This document shows positions 23,947-30,819 of a stretch of 64,000 nucleotides of DNA, piece by piece (the stretch's first letter is position 1; the number at the start of each line of letters is the position of its first letter). The notes below the pieces were generated by a model. It was not told the DNA's origin and did no database searches. It was given only the letters and a program-made list of their open reading frames with translations. Source of the DNA: Streptomyces bathyalis (lineage in GTDB: Bacteria; Actinomycetota; Actinomycetes; Streptomycetales; Streptomycetaceae); contig NZ_CP048882.1 of the NCBI RefSeq assembly GCF_015910445.1, forward strand, positions 6,259,501 to 6,323,500, given 5' to 3'. The position numbers and the translations under genes are program-made.

Positions 23947-24012
23947 ATGCCAGGCACGTGACCCGGCGGCAGCCGGACGCGGGGCGGCATCCCACGGCGC
24001 GCCCCGCGTTCC

Positions 24013-24342
24013 TCAGCGCCGGCGTTCCCGGGAGTGGCCGAAGAAGATCCGGTACCCGATCAGGAGGACCAGGGATCCGGCGATGGCCGAGAGCCACAGC
24101 GCCGGATCCACGAAGTCGTGGTCGACCGAGCGGTCGAGGAACGTGGAGGAGAGCCAGCCGCCGATGAACGCACCGGCGATGCCGATGAAGATGGTGCCGA
24201 GCAGGCCACCCGGATCACGTCCGGGGAGGATGACCTTGGCGATGGTGCCCGCGATCAGACCGAGGATCAGCCAGCTGAGCAGCCCCGAGTCCACGAGTCC
24301 CGAGAGCGCGGATTCGGGATCGGTGTCTGCGATGAAGTTCAT
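24013..24342 (-). CDS. GlsB/YeaQ/YmgE-family membrane protein
   Basis: The protein is 109 residues with three to four membrane helices and Gly-rich turns. The family mark is the block SWLILGLIAGTIAKVILPGR, then DPGGLLGTIFIGIAGAFIGG. The last helix (ALWLSAIAGSLVLLIGYRIF) ends in a basic tail. Members are small stress-induced transglycosylase-associated proteins of the inner membrane with unclear function. GGGAGG lies five bases before ATG 24342. It is convergent with the deacetylase, with 66 bases between the ends. Confidence 0.92.
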   Translation of the reverse strand: MNFIADTDPESALSGLVDSGLLSWLILGLIAGTIAKVILPGRDPGGLLGTIFIGIAGAFIGGWLSSTFLDRSVDHDFVDPALWLSAIAGSLVLLIGYRIFFGHSRERRR

Positions 24343-24408
24343 GTGGGCCCTCCCCGTGAGCGACCTTGCGTGATCGGTTCGCGTCCATCATGCCCTCAGA
24401 CTTCCGCG

Positions 24409-25218
24409 TCAGTGCGGCCAGATGGGCGGCTGCGTGCAGAAGTGCCCTCCGAGACGGGCGTGTTCGGGGTGCTCCCGGTCCGGTTGTCCCTGCTTTGCGA
24501 TGAGTTCGGCCGCGTACGGCTCGGAGTCGTCCTGCGGCTTGTACCCGAGCGCCCGGGCACTCGAAAGGTCCCACCACAGGCGGGTGTTGGCGGACGAGCC
24601 GTAGACGACGGTGTGGCCGACGTCCTTCGCCGTCAGCGCGGCATGGAAGAGACGGGCCCCGTCGGCAGGGCTGAGCCACAGCGAGAGCATCCGCACGGAG
24701 GTCGGTTCGGGGAAGCAGGACCCGATGCGCACGGAGACGGTCTCGATGGAGTGCAGGTCCCAGTAGAGCTGCGCGAGGTCCTCCCCGAAGGACTTGGAGA
24801 GCCCGTAATAGGTGTCGGGACGGTGCGGGGTGTCCACCGGGATGAGGGGGCCGCCGTCGGCCGGACGCGGGGTGAATCCGACGGCGTGGTTGGAGGAGGC
24901 GAAGACGACGCGGGAGACGCCCTCCTCGCGTGCGGCCTCGTAGAGCCGGTACGTGCCCTCGATGTTGGAGTGGAGGATCTTCTCGAACGGCGCCTCCAGT
25001 GAGATTCCCGCGAGGTGCACGATCGCGTCGATACCGCGCACGGCTTCGCGCAGTGCGGCCGCGTCGGTGAGGTCGGCGGTGACGGCGTCGGGCTCACCCT
25101 CGACGGGACGCAGATCGAACAGGCGCAGCCGGTATCCGTACCGGGGGAGCAGTCCGCGCATCAGGGTGCCGAGGCCGCCTGCGGCGCCGGTGAGCAGGAC
25201 GGTGCGGGGGGCGGGCAT
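24409..25218 (-). CDS. NAD-dependent uronate dehydrogenase-like SDR
   Basis: This extended SDR enzyme has 269 residues. The nucleotide site is TGAAGGLGTLM near the N-terminus and the catalytic pair is Y138/K142 in DTYYGLSKSFGEDLAQLY. VVFASSNHAVGFTPRP, SVRIGSCFPEP and VGHTVVYGSSAN are the blocks I associate with uronate dehydrogenase, which oxidises glucuronate or galacturonate to the aldarolactone. A general NAD-dependent epimerase cannot be excluded. The divergent dehydratase, which acts on a later step, supports the uronate assignment. ATG 25218 has GGAG at eight bases; ATG 25236 is a possible longer start. Confidence 0.85.
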   Translation of the reverse strand: MPAPRTVLLTGAAGGLGTLMRGLLPRYGYRLRLFDLRPVEGEPDAVTADLTDAAALREAVRGIDAIVHLAGISLEAPFEKILHSNIEGTYRLYEAAREEGVSRVVFASSNHAVGFTPRPADGGPLIPVDTPHRPDTYYGLSKSFGEDLAQLYWDLHSIETVSVRIGSCFPEPTSVRMLSLWLSPADGARLFHAALTAKDVGHTVVYGSSANTRLWWDLSSARALGYKPQDDSEPYAAELIAKQGQPDREHPEHARLGGHFCTQPPIWPH

Positions 25219-25358
25219 CGGCAGATCTCCGTCCATAGACGTGATTCATATATGGGGACAAGCTATGGATGGGGTGGCGGGGCCGTCAAGGATCGGGTGG
25301 CCGGTCCTCGTGGTCTCCGAATGTCGCTGCTTCGCATTGTCTCCGGTGATCGCCGTGC

Positions 25359-25388
25359 TTGACCGGGGCGCGCGGGCTGACCTACGGT
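25359..25388 (+). promoter_or_regulatory. Promoter of the dehydratase gene
   Basis: TTGACC at 25359-25364 and TACGGT at 25383-25388 are 18 bases apart. The transcript would start near 25395, leaving about 100 bases of untranslated leader that contains the hairpin at 25432-25467. On the opposite side, CATATATG at 25248-25255 lies close to the divergent dehydrogenase start and may be part of its promoter or an operator. Confidence 0.5.
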
Positions 25389-25431
25389 TCTTGAGTTCAG
25401 AGATATAGACGCAGATCAGAAACGTGTACTG

Positions 25432-25467
25432 AGGCCGGATTGCGGCAGCACGCTGCCCGTCCGGCCT
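25432..25467 (+). promoter_or_regulatory. Two-step hairpin in the 5' leader of the dehydratase gene
   Basis: AGGCCGGA at 25432-25439 pairs with TCCGGCCT at 25460-25467. Inside it GGCAGC at 25444-25449 pairs with GCTGCC at 25452-25457, leaving a tiny loop. It ends 27 bases before the ATG and just before the AGGAG site. It may stabilise the leader, act as a regulatory stop, or be the end of an upstream transcript. Confidence 0.55.
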
Positions 25468-25494
25468 CCGTACCGCCCTGAGCAGGAGCGCGCA

Positions 25495-26544
25495 ATGACC
25501 ACACCCTCCTCGTCCTCGGCCTCCTCCTCATCGGGAGCCTCCGCGCGTGAGCCCGGCTCGCTGGCCGCGCGACTCGACGGGCTGCTCTTCTTCCCGGTCA
25601 CCGCCTACGGGCGGGACGGCGCGCTCGACTTGGACGCGTTCCGCTCGCACGTGCGCGGGGGCCTGGACGCTGGCGCGGGCGCCGTGTTCGCCTGCTGCGG
25701 CACCGGCGAGTTCCACGCGCTGACTCCGCAGGAGTTCCGCGAGTGCGTCGCGGTCGCCGTCGAAGAGGCGCGCGGCGAGGTGCCGGTCGTCGCCGGCGCG
25801 GGCTACGGCACGGCGCTCGCCTGCCAGTTCGCGTCGCTGGCCGAGGAGGCCGGGGCGGACGGTCTGCTGGCGATGCCGCCCTACCTCGTCGTTCCCTCGC
25901 AGGAGGGCCTGCTGAAGCACTACACGGCGCTGGCATCCGCCACCGGTCTGGACGTCATCGTCTACCAGCGCGACAACGCCGTGTTCACCCCGTCCACCGT
26001 CGCGCAGCTCGCGCGCACCCCCGGCATCATCGGGCTCAAGGACGGCCATGGCGACCTGGACCTGCTGCAGCGCATCATCAGCACGGTCCGCAGCGAGGTG
26101 CCGGCCGAAGTCGCCGGCAGGTTCCGCTACTTCAACGGACTGCCCACCGCCGAGCAGACGGGCCTCGCCTACCGGAGCCTCGGGGTGACCCTCTACTCGT
26201 CGGCGGTCTTCTGCTTCGCCCCCGAGATCGCCCTCGACTTCCACCGTGCCCTCACGACCGGCGACGACTCCCGCGTGAACCGTCTGCTCGACGACTTCTT
26301 CCGTCCCCTCGTCGAGCTGCGTGACCGCGGCCGCGGCTACGCCGTCTCGCTGGTGAAGGCAGGCGTGAGGCTGCGCGGCCTGGACGTGGGCCAGGTGCGC
26401 CCGCCGCTTTCGGAACCATCCGCGGCTCATGTCGACGAGCTGGCCGAACTGATCGAGCGCGGGCTCGCGTTGGTGTCCGGCGACAGCTCCGGCGGCGGTT
26501 CCGGCGGCGGGGCGCCGGCGCGCGAGGGCGACGGGCGCCGCTGA
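25495..26544 (+). CDS. 5-dehydro-4-deoxyglucarate dehydratase
   Basis: The protein has 349 residues and belongs to the DHDPS/NAL aldolase superfamily. The Schiff-base lysine is K182 in GIIGLKDGHGDLDLLQRI, with Y157 in DVIVYQRDN. The starts LFFPVTAYGRDGALDLDAF and FACCGTGEFHALTPQE are typical of KDG dehydratase, which dehydrates and decarboxylates 5-dehydro-4-deoxyglucarate to 2,5-dioxopentanoate. The first 20 residues are a Ser-rich tail and the last 25 are Gly/Ser-rich, both probably disordered. CAGGAG precedes the ATG. The stop overlaps the next start by one base. Confidence 0.92.
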   Translation: MTTPSSSSASSSSGASAREPGSLAARLDGLLFFPVTAYGRDGALDLDAFRSHVRGGLDAGAGAVFACCGTGEFHALTPQEFRECVAVAVEEARGEVPVVAGAGYGTALACQFASLAEEAGADGLLAMPPYLVVPSQEGLLKHYTALASATGLDVIVYQRDNAVFTPSTVAQLARTPGIIGLKDGHGDLDLLQRIISTVRSEVPAEVAGRFRYFNGLPTAEQTGLAYRSLGVTLYSSAVFCFAPEIALDFHRALTTGDDSRVNRLLDDFFRPLVELRDRGRGYAVSLVKAGVRLRGLDVGQVRPPLSEPSAAHVDELAELIERGLALVSGDSSGGGSGGGAPAREGDGRR

Positions 26545-27863
26545 TGCGGGCGGGCGCGTTCGTCTACCCCTGGGACGTCGTGGGCGACCCCGACGCGCCG
26601 CGGCGCCTCGCCGGCCTCGGCGTCCGCCAGGTCACCCTCGCCTCCGCCTACCACTCCGTGCGCGCGCTGACGCCGAGCCATCCGCGCCACCGGATCGTCA
26701 CGGCACGGCACTCCGCGGTGCTCTATCCGCCCGCGCCGGACCGCTGGAGCGGCCGCCGGCTGCGCCCGTACGAGCAGGGCTGGGTGGACACCGGCGACCC
26801 GGGCGGCCCGTACGGGGAGGCGGCGCGTGTGCTGAGCGAGGCAGGGCTGGAGGTGCACTCCTGGGTCGTGATGGCCCACAACTCCCGCCTCGGCGAGGAG
26901 CACCGGGACATCACCGTCCGCAACGCCTACGGCGACCGCTACCCGTGGGCGCCCTGCATCGCCCGCCCGGAGGTGCGCGAATACGCGGTCACCCTGGCCG
27001 CCGAGGCCGCGGTGCGGCCCCACACCGCGGGTACGGAGCTGGAGTCGTGCGGCTGGTACGGGCTGGCGCATCTGCACGCGCACGACAAGACAGGGGGAGT
27101 CCGGCTGAGCGGCGCCGGCCAGTACCTGATGTCGCTGTGCTTCTGCGAGGTGTGCCGGGACGGATACGCAGCGCTCGGCGCCGATCCCGAAGAGCTGCGC
27201 TCGCGTGTGCGCGGCGCCCTGGAACACCTCTGGAGCGGCGCCGGACCGGAGGCGGCGTCTGCGGGGGCGGAGCAGGACCGGGAGGGGGAGCGGGACCGGG
27301 TGCGCGAGCTGCTCGGGCCGGACATGGCGGCGCTGTGCGCCTCGTGGCGCGACTCAGCCGCGCGGAGGCTGCGCAAGGAGGCCGTCGCCGCGGTACGGGA
27401 GGAGGCGGAGGCCGGCGCGCGGGCGGGAGCGGACTTCCGGGTGATGCTGCACGCCGATCCGGCCCCGCACCGCCTCGGCGCGAACGCGGGCATGGCCCCG
27501 GCGGACGCCGTGGAGGACGTCGACGGAGTGGTGGTTCCCTGCGCGGGCGGCTCCGCCGAACCGGCCGCCGCCGAACGCGCCGCTGCCGTCGGGCCGTTCG
27601 CCGCCGCCGGTGCCGCATGCAACAGCTCCACCGGTCCCGGCAACCGTGGCGGGCGGACCGCTCCGTTCACGGTCGCCGCGAACTTCACCGTGGTGTCCGG
27701 CATGGGCGGCTCCCCGAACGGTCTCGCCGCCGACGCCGCGCACGCCCGCGGCCTGGGGGCCGACGAGCTGCGGCTCTACCACGCCGGCCTGGCTCCGGAT
27801 TCCGACCTCGCCGTCGTGAAGGAGGCGCTGCGCGCACTCCGTGAGGGCCACCCGCCCGGGTGA
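26544..27863 (+). CDS. Unknown protein, possibly a TIM-barrel glycoside-hydrolase-like enzyme
   Basis: This 439-residue protein has no family I can name with confidence. Strand-like segments in order (GAFVYPWDVVGD, VTLASAYHSVRAL, VHSWVVMAHNS, LESCGWYGLAHLHAHDK, LCFCEVCRDGYAALG) with helices between suggest a barrel, and the CFCxxC motif after a strand is found in some putative glycosidases. The Trp, His and acidic residues near strand ends would suit carbohydrate binding. Its start overlaps the stop of the dehydratase (TGATG), so the two are made together and a role in uronate or aldarate use is inferred. The centre (about 220-300) is Ala/Glu/Arg-rich and may be a helical insertion. Confidence 0.8.
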   Translation: MRAGAFVYPWDVVGDPDAPRRLAGLGVRQVTLASAYHSVRALTPSHPRHRIVTARHSAVLYPPAPDRWSGRRLRPYEQGWVDTGDPGGPYGEAARVLSEAGLEVHSWVVMAHNSRLGEEHRDITVRNAYGDRYPWAPCIARPEVREYAVTLAAEAAVRPHTAGTELESCGWYGLAHLHAHDKTGGVRLSGAGQYLMSLCFCEVCRDGYAALGADPEELRSRVRGALEHLWSGAGPEAASAGAEQDREGERDRVRELLGPDMAALCASWRDSAARRLRKEAVAAVREEAEAGARAGADFRVMLHADPAPHRLGANAGMAPADAVEDVDGVVVPCAGGSAEPAAAERAAAVGPFAAAGAACNSSTGPGNRGGRTAPFTVAANFTVVSGMGGSPNGLAADAAHARGLGADELRLYHAGLAPDSDLAVVKEALRALREGHPPG

Positions 27864-27977
27864 CCCACCGGCGCGTGTCACATCCGCACGCCCTGTCCCG
27901 TCGTAGAGGTGTCAGCCGGGCCGGAGCCACGGTCCGGGCACAGACACCGCGAACCAAGGGACGAAGGAGCGACAGCC

Positions 27978-28556
27978 ATGGCACGCATCTCGCTCGATCC
28001 GCCGCGCGGCACCATGCTGCGCATCGCCGAGTGGTACTCGCGCCGCAAGTACGGAAAGATCATGGACCCGCTCAGGGCCACCGGACACAACCCGAAGGTG
28101 CTCGGCGCCGTCGCCCTGTACGAATCCCGCGTCGCAAAGTGGCGCGACCTCGACCCGGGGCTCAAGCACCTCGCCGAGATGGTCACCGCGTCCCGCATCG
28201 GCTGCTCCTGGTGCATGGACTTCGGGCACTGGCTGGCCGACGACCTGGGCATGCCGATGGAGAAGATCCGGTACGTGCCGGTCTGGCGTGAGCACCGCGA
28301 GCGCTTCAGCGAACTGGAGCTGCTGGTCATGGAGTTCGCCGAGGCGATGACGGAGACCGAGCCGACGGTGACCGACGCCATGACCGAGGCGCTGATCGGC
28401 AAGCTGGGGGAGAGGGCATTCATCGAGCTGACCGCGATGGTCGCGGTCGAGAACCACCGCTCGCGCATCAACGCCGCCCTCGGCCTCGTCGGCCAGGGAT
28501 TCTCCGACCAGTGTGCGGTGCAGCCCGTTCAGAAGGGGGCAGCGGGAGCGGCGTGA
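27978..28556 (+). CDS. Carboxymuconolactone decarboxylase/AhpD-family protein
   Basis: This 192-residue protein carries the AhpD-type motif C76-x2-C79 with a downstream His (GCSWCMDFGHWL), as in peroxidase-linked members that use a cysteine pair. The N-terminal LRIAEWYSRRKYGKIMDPLR and the second half (FSELELLVMEFAEAMTETEP) fit this family as well. It may act in peroxide or other redox chemistry; decarboxylation is not implied by the motif. ATG 27978 has AAGGAG eight bases upstream. It follows the unknown gene after 114 bases and may be a separate transcript. Confidence 0.9.
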   Translation: MARISLDPPRGTMLRIAEWYSRRKYGKIMDPLRATGHNPKVLGAVALYESRVAKWRDLDPGLKHLAEMVTASRIGCSWCMDFGHWLADDLGMPMEKIRYVPVWREHRERFSELELLVMEFAEAMTETEPTVTDAMTEALIGKLGERAFIELTAMVAVENHRSRINAALGLVGQGFSDQCAVQPVQKGAAGAA

Positions 28557-28598
28557 GCCGCGGCCTCCTGACGGGCCGGCCCCACCGGGCCGGCCACG

Positions 28599-28660
28599 GC
28601 CCGTACGGCCGCGCCGCCGCACGGCGTGGAGGGGCGCCGGTGCGCCGCGGCCGTACGGGC
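28599..28660. terminator. 15-bp perfect inverted repeat between convergent genes
   Basis: GCCCGTACGGCCGCG at 28599-28613 and CGCGGCCGTACGGGC at 28646-28660 pair perfectly around a 32-base loop that itself is GC-rich and can fold. It lies between the AhpD-like gene and the end of the convergent HIT gene. A bidirectional stop is the most likely role. No T-tract. Confidence 0.65.
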
Positions 28661-28739
28661 TCGCTCGTCCGCGGATGCTGCGAACGCCCTTGAGACATCC
28701 GCTCTTCGGTGAAGCTGAGAACGACCGGCGTGATCTCGA

Positions 28740-29183
28740 TCAGCTCTGACGAGAGGTGAGTGCCAAGAGGCCGCAGCGGACGGCGGCCGCGCTCTTGTCG
28801 AGCTCACCGCGCTCCCGCACCTGCCAGTTCGCGTCGATCCGGAAGCCGTCCCCCACGAAGCGGGGAACGACGTGCAGGTGCACGTGAAAGACCTCTTGGA
28901 AGGCGGCCTCGCCGTCGGCCAGGAAGAGGTTGACGCCATCACACCGAAGGGGAGAGCGGCGTAGCGCGCGAGCCAGTCGCTGGGCCACGGTCCACAGCCG
29001 GGCGCCGAGAGCCTCTTCGAGGTCTTCCAGGCCCACCGCGTGTGCCTTGGGGACGACAAGCAGATGACCAGGGGTGACGGGCCGCAGGTCCATGAAGGCG
29101 ACCACCGAGTCGTCCTCGTGGACGGTACTGGCCTCGGCCTGGCCTCGCACAATGGCACAGAAGACGCATCCGCTGACGGCCAC
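28740..29183 (-). CDS. HIT-family (histidine triad) hydrolase
   Basis: This 147-residue protein has the triad H100-x-H102-x-H104 (FHVHLHVVPRF) and an N-terminal C-x2-C (GCVFCAIVRG), the zinc-binding mark in many Fhit/HinT-like proteins. The central VTPGHLLVVPKAHAVGLEDL is also typical. It would hydrolyse nucleoside monophosphates with small leaving groups. GTG 29183 has AAGGAG upstream. The gene upstream (DUF952) is on the same strand after 65 bases, so they may share a transcript. Confidence 0.93.
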   Translation of the reverse strand: MAVSGCVFCAIVRGQAEASTVHEDDSVVAFMDLRPVTPGHLLVVPKAHAVGLEDLEEALGARLWTVAQRLARALRRSPLRCDGVNLFLADGEAAFQEVFHVHLHVVPRFVGDGFRIDANWQVRERGELDKSAAAVRCGLLALTSRQS

Positions 29184-29248
29184 GGCTCTCTCCTTGCGAC
29201 GGGGAACTGCCTCACGACATCAGAGCCTGAAGGCCGGGTGCGAGCCGA

Positions 29249-29608
29249 TCAACCGGCCGGCTCCTCCGCGACGACCGCCGAGACAGGCAACGGCCCGTAG
29301 ATGTGCGGGAATTCCTCGACCGTGCCTGCTCCGGCGTCCTTGTCGTCCGCACAGGGAACTCCCGGCTCGGGCGGCTCGTAGCGCACCGGGGCGGTGATGC
29401 GCTCGCTGTCGATGACGAGCACCACCAGCTCCGCAGGATCGCAGTCGCTGTACAACATCTTTGCGACCTGCGGCAGTTGATGCCGCAGCGAGCAGTGGAT
29501 GAAGCCGACCTCTTCGAGGGTGCGGCCACGCGTGGACATCTCGTACGTGCCGGCCGCGCGTGCGGCCTCCCACGAGGAACGCTCCGTGATGTGCAGCAAC
29601 TCAGCCAT
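29249..29608 (-). CDS. DUF952-domain protein
   Basis: The protein is 119 residues. It begins LLHITERSSWEAARAAGTYE and continues GFIHCSLRHQLPQVA and PAELVVLVIDSERI, with EEFPHIYGPLPVSAVV near the end. This order is the DUF952 pattern (first described as a glutathione-transferase-associated region), for which no firm function is known. ATG 29608 is chosen because the domain starts right there; a longer frame upstream is of poor quality. Probably co-transcribed with the HIT gene downstream. Confidence 0.88.
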   Translation of the reverse strand: MAELLHITERSSWEAARAAGTYEMSTRGRTLEEVGFIHCSLRHQLPQVAKMLYSDCDPAELVVLVIDSERITAPVRYEPPEPGVPCADDKDAGAGTVEEFPHIYGPLPVSAVVAEEPAG

Positions 29609-29928
29609 GAGGCAACGGTAGCCGTCGCAAGCTCTCACCGGGGTTCGCGGACAGGCCCCCGGGCCGGAGGCACTGCACATACGCGCCGCCCGCCCCGGCA
29701 TCGCCATCCCGGAGCCGGAGCCGGAGCAGACTCCCTGCCCTGTGAGTTGCCCGGGTCAACGCCCGCCGGGGGTGACGAAGCCCGGCTCGTAGGCGGCGAT
29801 CACGGCCGTCCCCATGGGCGGGTGAGGGCGAGAACGAGCACGACGACGAGGCGTCCACCACGATCGTCAGCGCCCTCCGCCGCGCGGCGCGGGCGTCCTC
29901 GTCCCGGGGCCCGCGCCGCGGCCCGGCT
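29609..29928. other. 320-base gap between the DUF952 and IclR genes
   Basis: No gene is supported. On the minus strand near 29870-29845 a frame reads TIVVDASS, which resembles the start of a PIN-domain toxin, but it decays at once and no PIN acid residues follow. It may be a remnant or chance. The promoter of the DUF952 gene should lie in the first part, but no clear boxes were found. Confidence 0.3.
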
Positions 29929-30699
29929 CTACAGCCTGCGGGTGGCGAGCGTCAGCCGGTCGCGGGCGTCGAAGAGCGCGTCCTTGATCATCTGCTCGTG
30001 CGCGGGCGTGAGCCTGGCCACCGGGACCGAGCAGCTGATGGCGTCCCGCGCGGGCGTCCGGTAGGGGATCGCGACGCCGAAGCAGCGCAGCCCGAGAGTG
30101 TTCTCCTCGCGGTCGACGGCGTAGCCCTGCTCGCGCACCAGGGCCAGCTCCTCGATCAGCGCCTCGCGGTCGGTGAGGGTGTTCCCGGTGAGCGAGGGAA
30201 GCGTCTCCGGCAGCATCTTGCGCACCTGCTCGTCGTCGTACGTCGCGAGCAGCGCCTTGCCCAGGGACGTCGAGTGCGCCGGCAGCCGCCGCCCGACGCG
30301 CGTGAACGGACGCAGATAGTGCTGCGACTGGCGGGTGGCGAGGTAGACGACGTTCGTGCCGTCCAGCCGCGCCATATGAATGGTCTCCGTGGTGTCGTCG
30401 GAGAGCCGGTCGAGGGTGGGCCGGGCCGCCGCCACCGCCTCGTCGCCGTCGATGTACGAGGTGCCGACCAGGAGGGCGCGAACGCCGATGCCGTAGCGTG
30501 TGCCGGTGGAGTCCGTCTCCACCCAGCCCAGATCGACGAGGGTGCGAAGCAGCATGTAGAGACTGGACTTGGGGTACCCCACCGCCTCTTGGACATCGGC
30601 GAGGGAGTGCATCCCGGGCCGACCCGCGAAGTACTCGAGCAGCTCCACAGTGCGCACGGCGGACTTGACCTGCGATGCACCCGTCTCGCCAGCTGACAT
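29929..30699 (-). CDS. IclR-family regulator
   Basis: The protein has 256 residues. The N-terminal winged helix reads VKSAVRTVELLEYFAGRPGM, then SLADVQEAVGYPKSSLYMLL. The effector domain has HSTSLGKALLATYDDEQVR and ISCSVPVARLTPAHEQMI with the usual conserved glycines. It faces a divergent aldehyde dehydrogenase gene of aldarate catabolism, so a sugar acid or keto acid is the likely ligand (inference). Start ATG 30699 (GAGGGG upstream) or 30729 (GGGGAG upstream). A candidate operator lies between the genes. Confidence 0.93.
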   Translation of the reverse strand: MSAGETGASQVKSAVRTVELLEYFAGRPGMHSLADVQEAVGYPKSSLYMLLRTLVDLGWVETDSTGTRYGIGVRALLVGTSYIDGDEAVAAARPTLDRLSDDTTETIHMARLDGTNVVYLATRQSQHYLRPFTRVGRRLPAHSTSLGKALLATYDDEQVRKMLPETLPSLTGNTLTDREALIEELALVREQGYAVDREENTLGLRCFGVAIPYRTPARDAISCSVPVARLTPAHEQMIKDALFDARDRLTLATRRL

Positions 30700-30762
30700 C
30701 GTCCTTGACCCCTCTGTTGCGGCGCTCATAGGCTCCCCGGCAGGTTCACTGACAGGGATGGT

Positions 30763-30778
30763 GTTCAGCATATCGAAC
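30763..30778. promoter_or_regulatory. Candidate IclR operator
   Basis: GTTC at 30763-30766 and GAAC at 30775-30778 flank AGCATATC, a pattern close to the GTTC-N7-GAAC type of several IclR regulators. A second short palindrome, GTCTCTGCGGAGAC, lies at about 30782-30795. Both lie between the two divergent starts. Confidence 0.5.
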
Positions 30779-30819
30779 GCCGTCTCTGCGGAGACAAGTA
30801 CGTGGCAGGAGGAACCGCT

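Noticed and set aside
29760..29870. Possible PIN-domain (VapC) toxin remnant on the minus strand
   Set aside because: Only TIVVDAS resembles the family. No further acidic residues or antitoxin gene are seen, and the frame is broken soon after.
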